The notes: a model not told the origin generated them from the sequence alone. DNA of 64,000 bases from an uncultured Saprospirales bacterium (GCA_937864265.1 CALMIR010000067.1:1-64000), one strand, 5' to 3'. Counted from the stretch's first letter, positions 44,164 through 53,143 are shown. Numbers and translations: made by a program.

Positions 44164-46023
44164 ATGCGAAATTTTTTAAGATTGGATTTCTCCCATCTCA
44201 GGGGAGATTTCTTTGGCGGCCTTACGGCGGGCATCGTAGCATTGCCTTTGGCGCTTGCCTTTGGAGTCAGTTCGGGCTTAGGGCCTAGTGCGGGGCTTTA
44301 TGGCGCCATATTCGTCAGTTTTTTTGCAGCATTATTCGGCGGCACAAATACACAAATTTCCGGCCCGACTGCTCCGATGACGGCTGTATCGATGGTCATT
44401 GTTGCGGGTATCCTGGCCAGTTTTGAAGGCGATTTGAGCCGAGCCTTACCTGCCATCCTCACTGTTTTTTTACTAGCTGGTATTTTTCAAATACTACTCG
44501 GCGTATTGGGATTAGGTAAGTATATCAAGTACATTCCATCGCCTGTGGTATCGGGTTTCATGACCGCCATCGGGTTGATCATTCTTATCACACAGATTTT
44601 GCCCGCAGTGGGGTATTACCCCAAAGAAGATGCGGGATTGGTCAATCAATTCAAAGCCATTTCGGAAGAGAAAATCCTGGAAAAAATATTAAAAGACGAA
44701 GCGGATGAAGGCATTCTAGTATTGGAAGACTTCAAGGAAACCATCAACAGAGCGGAACACATCTCTGGAGAGGAGATTTTGATAGAGTCGCAAGTATTAG
44801 CCGGTAAAGAGGCTTCAGGCGTGATTGGTGCGATCAAAGTGTTACCCCGTGCCCTTCAAAACATCAATTGGTTGGAATTGCTGTTGTGCCTAGCTACCAT
44901 TATCATTATTTATGGGTTCAAACGGGTGACGACAAAGATTCCCAGTACGCTGGTAGCTTTGTTGGCGGTATCCGGTTTTGCCTATGGCATGGGCTGGGAT
45001 TACCGCCCAATCGATGCCATTCCCAGTGGTTTACCTATTCCCAATTTGGGCATATTCACCGATTTTAGCATTGAATCTGTTTCGCCCTATTTTTTTACAG
45101 CCCTAACCCTGGCGCTGCTTGGGGCCATCGATTCCTTACTGACTTCTGTGGTAGCTGATAACCTCACAAAAACCAAGCACAACCCCAATCAAGAGCTGAT
45201 AGGCCAGGGCATAGGCAATGGCGTGGCTGCTTTCTTTGGCGGAATCCCCGGTGCAGGCGCTACCATCCGCACCGTTGTCAACATCAATTCAGGTGGTAAG
45301 ACCCGACTTTCCGGAATGATGGCAGGCTTACTTTTGTTTTTTATTCTTCTGGTACTGGGGCCTACTGCCTCTCAGATTCCGGCGGCAGTGCTTGCAGGCA
45401 TTCTGATTACAGTAGGTATTGGAGTGATGGATTATAAGGGCTTGCGGGCCATTCCGTATATGCCCCGTTCTGAGGTCGCGGTTATGCTGATCGTTTTGGT
45501 ATTGTCTTCTATTTGGAATCTGGTTTACGCAGTCGGTATAGGGTTGGTCATCGCTTCCATCATGTTTATGAAAAAGATTGGTGATTTAACGGAAGAACAA
45601 TCCAAAATTATGCCATTAGAGCAAGACGAAGCCTGGCCGGATGAAAAGAGTTTCCCCAAACAATTAAAAGAAGAAGTGTTCATCAAACACATCAATGGCC
45701 CCTTATTTTTTGGATCGACCAGTGGGTTCCAGCAATTAATTGCTCAAATCCCGCTTACCGCATCGGTTGTCATCATTCGCATGAAAAATGTATTATATAT
45801 GGATCAGTCGGGGCTGTACGCCATGGAGGACGCCCTGATCGATTTGGCCAATAGCGGTAAAAAAGTGCTGCTGACGGGTATTCCCAAACAGCCGCGTTAC
45901 ATGTTGGAACGGGTTAATCTTATTCCGAACCTCATTTCCCCGGATATGGTTTTTGACAATTTTGAAGATGCCCTGGGTTGGGTAATCACCCATGTCAGAG
46001 ACGAATATCCCGCCCCGGTGTGA
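44164..46023 (+). CDS. SulP-family anion transporter with STAS domain
   Basis: 619 residues. SulP signatures: LDFSHLRGDFFGGLTAGIVA, GTNTQISGPTAPMTAVSMV, LLGAIDSLLTSVVADNLTKT and GAGATIRTVVNINSGGKTR. A hydrophilic acidic insert of about 75 residues (about 160-235; ISEEKILEKILKDEADEG, then HISGEEILIESQ) interrupts the helices. A full C-terminal STAS domain (about 500-610; KHINGPLFFGSTSGFQQL, then DQSGLYAMEDAL) is present, with the usual Ser of STAS loops in DQSGL. It shares an upstream site with its neighbour, so the pair probably respond to one signal. The substrate is unknown. Confidence 0.9.
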   Translation: MRNFLRLDFSHLRGDFFGGLTAGIVALPLALAFGVSSGLGPSAGLYGAIFVSFFAALFGGTNTQISGPTAPMTAVSMVIVAGILASFEGDLSRALPAILTVFLLAGIFQILLGVLGLGKYIKYIPSPVVSGFMTAIGLIILITQILPAVGYYPKEDAGLVNQFKAISEEKILEKILKDEADEGILVLEDFKETINRAEHISGEEILIESQVLAGKEASGVIGAIKVLPRALQNINWLELLLCLATIIIIYGFKRVTTKIPSTLVALLAVSGFAYGMGWDYRPIDAIPSGLPIPNLGIFTDFSIESVSPYFFTALTLALLGAIDSLLTSVVADNLTKTKHNPNQELIGQGIGNGVAAFFGGIPGAGATIRTVVNINSGGKTRLSGMMAGLLLFFILLVLGPTASQIPAAVLAGILITVGIGVMDYKGLRAIPYMPRSEVAVMLIVLVLSSIWNLVYAVGIGLVIASIMFMKKIGDLTEEQSKIMPLEQDEAWPDEKSFPKQLKEEVFIKHINGPLFFGSTSGFQQLIAQIPLTASVVIIRMKNVLYMDQSGLYAMEDALIDLANSGKKVLLTGIPKQPRYMLERVNLIPNLISPDMVFDNFEDALGWVITHVRDEYPAPV

Positions 46024-46036
46024 AGACAAACGATTG

Positions 46037-46065
46037 ACTCATCAGCAATTATCCCGCTGATGAGT
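46037..46065. terminator. Hairpin between convergent genes
   Basis: ACTCATCAGC (46037-46046) pairs perfectly with GCTGATGAGT (46056-46065). It lies 13 bp after the SulP stop and before the end of the convergent oxidase gene. No T-run follows, so termination strength is uncertain. Confidence 0.6.
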
Positions 46066-46115
46066 AGGTGAGGGCAGTTTTTGTGAACTACAAAACCTGC
46101 CGGATCAGTATATGT

Positions 46116-47459
46116 CTAAAATGTTGGCATACTGTGCCATTCAAAAAAGCGGCCTTCTGCATCCCTTTTCTGCCGGATTGCCTGAAGTTGCTGGAGCACT
46201 ACTGGTTTTACAAAATGGGAGGTTCGTTTGTGCAAGCCCTCATCAGCGAGTTGGATACCCGATTCGAGGTGAGCCATTTTCTTCATCCAATCTGACGCCC
46301 AATGGCCGTAAAGAGGCGTGTCTTTGGGCGATTTCCAGGCGCCGTACAGGGCGATGTAAATGTTGTCTTCCATAGAAAATGCCATATCTGTACGGCGTTG
46401 CGGTGGGTACCAGTTGAGCCACAGGATATGAGCAGGCGGTGGAGGCAGTGTTGCTACCATTCCTTTAAAAAAGGGGATCAGTTCTTCGACCGATGCCCCC
46501 GTCCACATATTGTCAACGCCCCAACCGTGTTTGTTAGGATAATGAGTCATAGCAAAATTGTATTTCAGGCGCATGCCTGAGCGCAAATAAGGCGTGCGAA
46601 AGCTCGCCAGGTGTTTAATCGGGCTATCTTCCATAAATGCCCGTGCTTCTTCCAGTTCTGCTTTGGTTTCAGCAAATATAGGCGCCACAGCCTCGATGCC
46701 TGGCCCCAGAATTCTAACTGTTTTCCTGGACATTAGCATCTGAAACTCTACGGTTTCTGGTATCTTGGGTCCCTGGGTATAAGCCCATCGCAGCACCTCT
46801 TCTAGGTGTTCAAATGAAAAAACGTGCATGAGGTTGCCGCTGAATTTGGGCTTGGGGTAAATGCGCAGGTGAAAACGCACCACGATCCCAAAGAATCCCG
46901 CTCCGGCGCCCCGCGCTGCCCACCACAAGTCGGTATTCTCGGTTTCACTGGCGTGCACCAAATGGCCATCTGCCGTTACGATATCCAATCCGAGTACACT
47001 TTCACAAGCCATTCCCAGGCGCCGGCTATTCCAGCCGAAGCCTCCTTGCAGTAAATAGCCACCTATGCATACGCCTTTGCAATGCCCGGCGGGAAAAAAA
47101 AGCCCCTGTTTCCAAAGCGCCATTAATAACACCGAGCCGCCAACTGCCGGCCCGGCAGTAGCCTGCATGTTTTCCTTATCGATCGCATATTGCTTGAAGT
47201 GACACAGATCGATGAGCAGGCTGCCTTCGCGAATATGGTTCTGCGACCAACTGTGGCCACCGGAACAAACACTGATTTTCAAATTCCTCGATTGGGCATA
47301 TTTTAATAGCGTAATGATGTCTTCCACGTTAAGTGGCTCAGCCAGTAGGGCAGGGCGACTACCGGGGTCGATGCGATTGAAACTGGTGGCGAGCACTGCT
47401 TTGTCGAATGCTTTTTCTCCTTGGCGGATGATACGGCCTTTAATGCGTAAATCATTCAT
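46116..47459 (-). CDS. FAD-binding (PCMH/BBE-type) oxidoreductase, bicovalent flavin type
   Basis: 447 residues from ATG 47459. A TTG at 47504 that overlaps the upstream stop is an alternative and adds 15 residues. The FAD domain has NLKISVCSGGHSWSQ, whose His is the usual 8-alpha attachment, and PAGHCKGVCIGGYLLQGGFG, whose Cys matches the 6-S-cysteinyl position, so a doubly attached flavin is predicted. A BBE-like C-terminus follows (QQLQAIRQKRDAEGRFFEWH). Such enzymes oxidise alcohols, sugars or phenolic and alkaloid substrates with O2. It is in an operon with the PhlG-like hydrolase, which suggests the same substrate class. Confidence 0.85.
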   Translation of the reverse strand: MNDLRIKGRIIRQGEKAFDKAVLATSFNRIDPGSRPALLAEPLNVEDIITLLKYAQSRNLKISVCSGGHSWSQNHIREGSLLIDLCHFKQYAIDKENMQATAGPAVGGSVLLMALWKQGLFFPAGHCKGVCIGGYLLQGGFGWNSRRLGMACESVLGLDIVTADGHLVHASETENTDLWWAARGAGAGFFGIVVRFHLRIYPKPKFSGNLMHVFSFEHLEEVLRWAYTQGPKIPETVEFQMLMSRKTVRILGPGIEAVAPIFAETKAELEEARAFMEDSPIKHLASFRTPYLRSGMRLKYNFAMTHYPNKHGWGVDNMWTGASVEELIPFFKGMVATLPPPPAHILWLNWYPPQRRTDMAFSMEDNIYIALYGAWKSPKDTPLYGHWASDWMKKMAHLESGIQLADEGLHKRTSHFVKPVVLQQLQAIRQKRDAEGRFFEWHSMPTF

Positions 47460-47500
47460 GTTAATTAAGTTATTGGATGTTTTGAAATAGGGGCTTCCGC

Positions 47501-48292
47501 TCAAGCCTGGTAGGCTTCATAAATATCTGGCAGAAAACCAGCCAAGTGCTGCATTTCCTCTGCACAGTGGGTAAGCAGGTCTATGCCTTGCTGCTTGGGC
47601 AGTTTGATGGCTTTTTGGAGCAAGAGAGAAAATATGCCGGGCAGCCATTTCCATCTAACCTGGATGTGGCGACCTCCCATCCAAAATCGGGAACGCATTT
47701 CCGCACCATTTGCGCTAAGTCTTACTTGGTGTACAAGCCATCCAAAATCTATGGGAAAATGGGCATAGCCCACCCTGGCGCAGATGTACACCGCCTGATC
47801 CTTGTTTTCTATGGCCAATCCCAATTCAGTTGGCGCTATAAACCGGATGGCCGCCTTCTCCATTTTTTTCCCGATGTACTCTTCGATGATCGAGGTTCTT
47901 CCAATGTAATGAGTGTCGTCGTCGGAGCCATCTTGCCAGCGGGCACTGCGATGGGCCTTAGGATGCCATAGTTTGTATCTGCTATTGGCACTGCCGTGCC
48001 AGCCAAACCACCAATCTAGCATAGGCGGCGTTACGCGGTGCATTGGAGTAAGGGCGGCTACTCGCAGGGAGCCGTCCTGTTCGAGGCTGAATCCATTTTC
48101 TACAGCCGCGTATCCGGCGTTTTGCAACTCAGTTACACGCTCTAAGTCGGGAAAAGTGCCTTTTGGAAAAGGCGACCTGGCAAGCGCTCTTGAAACCGAA
48201 TCCGGTATGGCCGCTATTTTTTCATTAAAAAATGCTGCATAGGGCATATCTCTGTCGGCTTGGCGATACCCCATATAGGTTTTAGAAGGCAT
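47501..48292 (-). CDS. PhlG-like (DAPG hydrolase family) C-C hydrolase
   Basis: 263 residues with the DAPG-hydrolase hallmark MLDWWFGWHGSANSRYKLWH followed by PKAH, and the terminal HCAEEMQHLAGFLPDIYEAY. Pseudomonas PhlG removes an acetyl group from 2,4-diacetylphloroglucinol using one zinc. Candidate zinc ligands in the right order are His in WHPKAH, Glu in EEYIGKK, His in VHQVR and His in THCAEE. The substrate here may be another acylated phenol. The stop overlaps the alternative TTG start of the oxidase gene. A candidate TetR operator precedes the start. Confidence 0.72.
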   Translation of the reverse strand: MPSKTYMGYRQADRDMPYAAFFNEKIAAIPDSVSRALARSPFPKGTFPDLERVTELQNAGYAAVENGFSLEQDGSLRVAALTPMHRVTPPMLDWWFGWHGSANSRYKLWHPKAHRSARWQDGSDDDTHYIGRTSIIEEYIGKKMEKAAIRFIAPTELGLAIENKDQAVYICARVGYAHFPIDFGWLVHQVRLSANGAEMRSRFWMGGRHIQVRWKWLPGIFSLLLQKAIKLPKQQGIDLLTHCAEEMQHLAGFLPDIYEAYQA

Positions 48293-48318
48293 AAGTCGAG
48301 ATTTTTACTTTTTAGTTT

Positions 48319-48332
48319 GACAAAATTGTTTG
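48319..48332. promoter_or_regulatory. Candidate TetR operator before the PhlG-like gene
   Basis: GACAAAATTGTTTG resembles the complement of 49033-49046 at the tetR gene (GACAATTTTGTTTA, 3 mismatches in 14). It lies 27 bp before the hydrolase start. A flanking TTTGACA...TGTCAAA inverted pair is also present here. Confidence 0.45.
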
Positions 48333-48341
48333 TTTGGTGTC

Positions 48342-48365
48342 AAAAAAAAAGCCTTTGGCTTTATT
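48342..48365 (-). terminator. Small terminator of the tetR gene
   Basis: Read on the minus strand: AAAGCC, loop, GGCTTT followed by a run of T. The stem is short, but position after tetR and the T-run support it. Confidence 0.6.
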
Positions 48366-48421
48366 TAAAAACGATCCTGACCCACAAGAATCGTTATCTT
48401 CTCAAAGTTTAAGTTGGTTGC

Positions 48422-49033
48422 TTATGGCTTTATGCCTTTAAATACGAACTCCAGAATATGTTCCTTCCTGGCTCGATTGAATTGGATCATCTGTGTTTCA
48501 GTCCGGTTTTCTTTCATTTGTACATAAGGCGATACCAGATAATTCAAGGCACACAAGCCGTAAATATCGAGTGCGAGGTTTTCGGCATCTATGCGATCCG
48601 ATACCTCTCCTTTGGCCTTGGCGGTTTCCAGCAGTCTATCCAGCAGAGCAGGCAAGTTGTCTTCTTGAACAATCGGCATCAAAATAAACAACTGCGGGGC
48701 TTCATTGAGAATATTGACAATGAAGCTTGGCAAATGGGGTTTTTCCTCTAAAACAGCGCTTATGACCCCAACCAGGTCTTTTATAAAATCATGCAAGCTT
48801 TTTGTTTCGGCATTTAAGCGTTTGAAGTGGGCAAATACACTTGCAAGAGTGCTGTTTAAAACCGCCTCAAAAAGTGCCTCTTTAGTACTGAAATAGTAAT
48901 GCATCATTGTTCGGCTGATGCCTGCTTCCTCCGCGATCATTGCGGTTCGAGTTCCTTTGAACCCATTTTGGTGAAAAACTTTCTCCGCTGCCACCAATAT
49001 TTTTTGTTTGGTGTCGTGGTCGATTTTAGGCAT
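48422..49033 (-). CDS. TetR-family transcriptional regulator
   Basis: 203 residues from ATG 49033; the longer frame from 49114 adds an unrelated hydrophobic stretch, and TetR DNA-binding domains start within a few residues. The helix-turn-helix is QKILVAAEKVFHQNGFKGTR, then TAMIAEEAGISRTMMHYYFSTKEALFEAVL. The ligand domain is helical and diverse. Lying just upstream of the PhlG-like/oxidase operon in the same direction, it most likely represses that operon and itself. Shared 14-bp sites in both promoter regions support this. Confidence 0.88.
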   Translation of the reverse strand: MPKIDHDTKQKILVAAEKVFHQNGFKGTRTAMIAEEAGISRTMMHYYFSTKEALFEAVLNSTLASVFAHFKRLNAETKSLHDFIKDLVGVISAVLEEKPHLPSFIVNILNEAPQLFILMPIVQEDNLPALLDRLLETAKAKGEVSDRIDAENLALDIYGLCALNYLVSPYVQMKENRTETQMIQFNRARKEHILEFVFKGIKP

Positions 49034-49046
49034 AAACAAAATTGTC
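49033..49046. promoter_or_regulatory. Candidate autoregulatory TetR operator
   Basis: TAAACAAAATTGTC overlaps the first base of the tetR start codon and extends upstream of it. Its complement GACAATTTTGTTTA matches the site at 48319-48332 except for three bases. Confidence 0.45.
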
Positions 49047-49133
49047 GAACAAAAATATTTACAAAATATCACATTTGCAAGTGCTGGCGCGGGTTTTTTA
49101 TAAAAAACCATCACCTGACGGGTTTTCCGTCAC

Positions 49134-50069
49134 TCACAACTTATAATAATCGGCAAAAAAGCGGGGCAGGTGGCGCAGGGCGGCCAGTTCGCGGTACATG
49201 GTGCGCGCTTCGTTGGCGGGGTAGCCGAAATAAGCTTTGCCTTCCTCCAAGCTTTTGGAAACCCCTGATTTGGCAGAAACCATCACGCGGTTGCCGATCT
49301 TGAGGTTTTGGGCAACCCCTACCTGGCCGTACAGGATGACCTCATCGCCGATGACGGTATTGCCGCCGATCCCTACCTGTGCTGCAAACAAGCAGTTTTT
49401 ACCCACGACCACATCGTGGCCGATATGGATTTGACAGTCCAATTTGGTGCCTTCTCCGATGATGGTATCCCCTGAAACGCCTTTGTTGATGGTGCATCCA
49501 GCGCCTATATCCACCCGATTTTCAATGATTACTCTACCGCCAGAGCGCCATTTTTGGTAACCTTTGTCCGTTTTTTTAAAATAAAAAGCATCGCTGCCGA
49601 TGATACAACCCGACTGAATATTGACCTCTTCGCCAATCTCTGTGTATTCATAAATGGTCACATTGGCCTGTATATGGGTATTGGGGCCAATGATGACATG
49701 AGGCCCGATGACTACATTGGGTTCTATGATGGCGCTAGGATGAATCACGGCGCTTTCGTGGATGAGCTGTTTCAGGGGTTGGAGCGGGCGGTGTTGGAGT
49801 ACCAAATTGTTGTAAGCTTCAAAAGGGTGGTTACAAACCAGCAGTGCTTTACCTTTCGGGCAATTCACTTCTTTGTCAATAAGAATAATGCTGGCCTCTG
49901 AATGGAGTGCTTTGTCGTAATACTTGGCTACGTCAACAAAAGTAATGTCTCCTTTTCTGACCTGATGTATTTCGTTGATACCAGTTGCGATCAAAGTATC
50001 ATCTCCTACGACACGCGCTTGGATGAGGTCTGCAATTTGCTGAACGGGTACGGGTTGCAAAAAAATCAT
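49134..50069 (-). CDS. LpxD-like UDP-3-O-acyl-glucosamine N-acyltransferase
   Basis: 311 residues. The N-terminal uridine-binding domain (about 1-95) is followed by left-handed beta-helix hexapeptides (VVIGPHVIIGPNTHI, NIQSGCIIGSDAFYF, GAGCTINKGVSGDTIIGEG). The catalytic His is expected in QIHIGHDVVVG (about 218). LpxD adds the second 3-hydroxyacyl chain in lipid A synthesis. It is a little shorter than canonical LpxD (about 340), and Bacteroidota often carry a second paralogue. It may be the accessory copy, so no symbol is given. Confidence 0.85.
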   Translation of the reverse strand: MIFLQPVPVQQIADLIQARVVGDDTLIATGINEIHQVRKGDITFVDVAKYYDKALHSEASIILIDKEVNCPKGKALLVCNHPFEAYNNLVLQHRPLQPLKQLIHESAVIHPSAIIEPNVVIGPHVIIGPNTHIQANVTIYEYTEIGEEVNIQSGCIIGSDAFYFKKTDKGYQKWRSGGRVIIENRVDIGAGCTINKGVSGDTIIGEGTKLDCQIHIGHDVVVGKNCLFAAQVGIGGNTVIGDEVILYGQVGVAQNLKIGNRVMVSAKSGVSKSLEEGKAYFGYPANEARTMYRELAALRHLPRFFADYYKL

Positions 50070-50232
50070 TAGCTTATTTGCTTTTTGCGGGCAAAATTAG
50101 TGAAAACTATTCTCAGGAGCGGTGCTTTCCGCGATATAGAATGTGGAAACAAAAAAAATAAGCAGTGGATAATAGGATAAATTTTGTAAAAAAGGGTTAT
50201 TTGCCTACTTTTATTCCTATGTAAGTGTTTTT

Positions 50233-50240
50233 TACATTTG
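50233..50240 (+). promoter_or_regulatory. Candidate Bacteroidota -7 box
   Basis: TACATTTG matches TAnnTTTG and lies 25 bp before the OmpA gene. The nearest TTTG upstream is too far away for a standard -33, so support is partial. Confidence 0.4.
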
Positions 50241-50265
50241 CCAGGCTACTTAAATATGGAACAGT

Positions 50266-51156
50266 ATGAGGTTTTTAGCCCTCTTGATTTTCTTATTATT
50301 TGGCGTTTACGTCATTTTTGCCCGTTGGTACTTTGTCTGCGAAGTCAGGCAGTTATGCGGTGAAAAAGTGGAAGAAGTCAGACTCAAAACCCTGAAACTT
50401 ACGCAGGGGGATGAGGTGCTATTGTCAGGATATGATCAGTTTGTCTTTGCCCCCGATTCGATCGAACCTCGCCTAAATAGCAACAACGACGCCTTTCTGG
50501 ATACGGTAGCCACCATTTTAAAAAAGAACGCTGGGCTGAATTTAACCATTACTGCTTTTTATGGAAACAGCGAACAAAACAATACACAGGGATATTTTGA
50601 AAACCTAGGGGTGGAACGAGCGGATCAAATTAGAAAGCTGCTAATGAAGCGAGGCATTGCTGAAAGCCGCTTTTCCCTCGATCACGGCATTAGTGAGGAT
50701 ACAGAACTGAAGGAACCGCTGCTGTTTGATCTATATGACCCCAATAGCCTGCCAGACGATTTTGAAAAGGTATTGTTTACTTTTACCAACATGACTTTTT
50801 CCGATGCCAATTACGAATACAACTCTGCTCTTTTCAAGCCGGGTGATGCCTTTCGCCTGTATGCCGATTCCGTGAAAACGTATTTAGGTCTGAATGCGGA
50901 TGCTTCCTTGACTATTGTGGGCCACACCGACAGCATCGGTTCGGATGCTTATAATGACAAACTGGGCTTGGAACGCGCCATCAGCGCCCGGCAGTTTTTT
51001 GTCGATAGCTTGAATGTCAACGCGACGATTAACGTGGAAAGTGAAGGTGAAAGGCGACCAGTGGCACCCAATTCAACCCCAAAAGGCAAGGACAATCCGG
51101 AGGGGCGACAGAAAAACAGACGAGTCAATTTCATCATAGAAACCCAACCGGAATAA
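50266..51156 (+). CDS. OmpA-family protein with duplicated OmpA-like halves
   Basis: 296 residues with an N-terminal membrane segment (LALLIFLLFGVYVIFARWYF) that is likely an uncleaved anchor. The C-terminal half (about 180-296) is a full OmpA domain: FKPGDAFRLYADSVKTYL, TIVGHTDSIGSDAYNDKLGL, then GRQKNRRVNF with the conserved Asp and Arg for peptidoglycan. The first half (about 45-150) has the same strand-helix order (FAPDSIEPRLNSNND, LTITAFYGNSEQN, RADQIRKLLMKRGI) but lacks the HTDS motif. It may lie in an operon with the next gene (24 bp gap). Confidence 0.82.
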   Translation: MRFLALLIFLLFGVYVIFARWYFVCEVRQLCGEKVEEVRLKTLKLTQGDEVLLSGYDQFVFAPDSIEPRLNSNNDAFLDTVATILKKNAGLNLTITAFYGNSEQNNTQGYFENLGVERADQIRKLLMKRGIAESRFSLDHGISEDTELKEPLLFDLYDPNSLPDDFEKVLFTFTNMTFSDANYEYNSALFKPGDAFRLYADSVKTYLGLNADASLTIVGHTDSIGSDAYNDKLGLERAISARQFFVDSLNVNATINVESEGERRPVAPNSTPKGKDNPEGRQKNRRVNFIIETQPE

Positions 51157-51180
51157 CTTTCATTCATTTAGCTTTCAAAT

Positions 51181-52452
51181 ATGGATATCAATCAACTTTT
51201 CGATCAGTTTAATTCCAAGGATAGTTACGCGATATTGTTCATCATGCTGATCGCGTTTTTATTCGGCTTGTTGCTGGGCTACATTTTAAGAGGCCGCAGG
51301 GTTGCTCAACTGAGGCAAGAGCTCAATGAAAAGATGAAACAGATTACCATCCTTCAAGCAGAGCTGGAAGGATTCAAAGAACAGTTGAGCTTTCGCGAAG
51401 CAGATCTCAAGAAGGCAGAATTTGCTGCGCAGGAAGCGGAAGCTAAAACCGATCGCCTGGAGGCTGACAAAGCCAAGTTGTTTAAAGACATTTATACCCT
51501 AAACCGCGAGATCGAGCAACTCCAATCATCCAATAAGACCCATTTGTTGGCTATTGATGAGTTGACACAGCAATTACAAGGTTTGGAAAACCAAAATATA
51601 CAACTTTCAGAAGCTGCCATGCAAACTGAAGACGATACAGTGGACAACGTGGCTCAAATGCAAAGTTTGTATAACGCTACCCGCAACCGACTGGAAGACC
51701 TGGAGGCCAAGATGAATCAGATTATTGCACAAAATGAGTTGCTCAAAGAAGAAATAAAAGGTGTAAAAAAACAAAGCACCCAAGTTGTTGCGGATTCTGT
51801 AGTGGTATTGGCAGAGGTTGATGATGATGAAAAAGGATCAAGTGCTCCAGTGGCTGATGCAAATAAGGAAGCTAAAGAACAAGATGTCCTTATCAATCCT
51901 GAAAAACAAATATTGGTGCAGAAAATAGGAGTGGAAGATGCGCCTCTAAAAGACAACCTGACCAGAATTAATGGGATAGGGCCTTTTATTGAAAAGAAAT
52001 TGAACGACCAGGGGATTTATACCTATGAGCAAATTGCCGCTTGGGGTCAAGAAAAAATACAATGGATCACCAAAAGCATTGCCTATTTTGACGGGCGCAT
52101 CGAAAGAGATGGGTGGGTGACACAAGCAGCACAATTAGCGCAGCAAAAACGCCAGAATCCGGATGCATTTCTGACATCCATCCATCCTACCGATCAGGAA
52201 GATTTAAAAATAGTAGAGGGCATAGGCCCTAAAATTGAAGGGCTGCTCAAGGAAGCGGGCATCCTTAACTGGTCTGACCTGGCCGAAGCACCAGTGGAGC
52301 AATTGGAAGCCATACTCGACGCTGCTGGCCCTAACTTCCGAATACATAATCCTTCTACCTGGCCAACGCAAGCCAAGTTGGCCCAATCCGGCGAATGGAA
52401 TTTGCTGCGCGAATACCAGACGGAACTTATAGGAGGAAGGGATATTTCCTGA
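51181..52452 (+). CDS. Membrane-anchored coiled-coil protein with two helix-hairpin-helix (FEN1-like) domains
   Basis: 423 residues. One N-terminal membrane helix (YAILFIMLIAFLFGLLLGYI) is followed by a long coiled coil (about 40-190). Two copies of a helix-hairpin-helix domain of the 'predicted flap endonuclease-1-like' type follow: LTRINGIGPFIEKKLNDQGI (about 261-280) and LKIVEGIGPKIEGLLKEAGI (about 342-361). The second is followed by a conserved tail with WPTQAKLA. Such proteins are linked to DNA or envelope roles only by context. It may be co-transcribed with the upstream OmpA protein, suggesting an envelope role. Confidence 0.7.
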   Translation: MDINQLFDQFNSKDSYAILFIMLIAFLFGLLLGYILRGRRVAQLRQELNEKMKQITILQAELEGFKEQLSFREADLKKAEFAAQEAEAKTDRLEADKAKLFKDIYTLNREIEQLQSSNKTHLLAIDELTQQLQGLENQNIQLSEAAMQTEDDTVDNVAQMQSLYNATRNRLEDLEAKMNQIIAQNELLKEEIKGVKKQSTQVVADSVVVLAEVDDDEKGSSAPVADANKEAKEQDVLINPEKQILVQKIGVEDAPLKDNLTRINGIGPFIEKKLNDQGIYTYEQIAAWGQEKIQWITKSIAYFDGRIERDGWVTQAAQLAQQKRQNPDAFLTSIHPTDQEDLKIVEGIGPKIEGLLKEAGILNWSDLAEAPVEQLEAILDAAGPNFRIHNPSTWPTQAKLAQSGEWNLLREYQTELIGGRDIS

Positions 52453-52468
52453 ATGTAGTAACGCAGGC

Positions 52469-53104
52469 TTACCAAATGTAAGGAATCATTTTTTTAGTAT
52501 TTTGTTGGAAAGTTCGGTACTCACTGCCAAAAGCATTGATCAGGGCTTTTTCTTCTTGCGATATCCTGTAACGATAGGCCAGCAACATAGCAATGATGCT
52601 AAAAATCAACCCATACCAGGATTCTAGCACCACAGCGCTACCAATAAAAGCCATAAAAGCTCCTAAATAACTGGGATGCCGCACCAATTGGTAAGGGCCG
52701 TGTGTTACCAGACGATGTTGGCTTTGGATGTTTACCGTCGCGGTAAAGAATTTTCCTAAAGTGTTTATGGCCCATACCCGCATACCAATACCGGCCAATA
52801 TGATGAGCAAACCCACCCCCACAGCCGGGTAATTCAGTTGTTCAAAATGAAAGAACCGCCATTCCAGAATGGGAACGATGATGGCTATCAGGGAAAGCAA
52901 TAATATCAACCACACAGAAGCTTTATCTTCCGCTTCGTGTACTTTTGCTTCCTGTCGCTTGAATCCTGGCTGTGTAAAAAAAACAACAACGCAGGCCAGC
53001 ATAAGCAGCCACAAGCGAAAATCACTTAGCATTTGGGGCTTTCCAACGCAAGGCAGGAGATAGCCCAACAGTAAAAAAACAGCAGTATTTATCCATTTAT
53101 CCAT
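52469..53104 (-). CDS. Isoprenylcysteine carboxylmethyltransferase-like membrane protein
   Basis: 211 residues with about five membrane helices. The C-terminal ICMT/phospholipid-methyltransferase signature is GPYQLVRHPSYLGAFMAFIG, then YRYRISQEEKALINAFG.EY. The RHP and EE motifs bind SAM. Bacterial members methylate lipids or small isoprenoid substrates; which is unknown. A MITE-like palindrome follows upstream of its start. Confidence 0.82.
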   Translation of the reverse strand: MDKWINTAVFLLLGYLLPCVGKPQMLSDFRLWLLMLACVVVFFTQPGFKRQEAKVHEAEDKASVWLILLLSLIAIIVPILEWRFFHFEQLNYPAVGVGLLIILAGIGMRVWAINTLGKFFTATVNIQSQHRLVTHGPYQLVRHPSYLGAFMAFIGSAVVLESWYGLIFSIIAMLLAYRYRISQEEKALINAFGSEYRTFQQNTKKMIPYIW

Positions 53105-53143
53105 AAAACATATTGTTTAGAGTGAACCATTTTAGTACCACAG

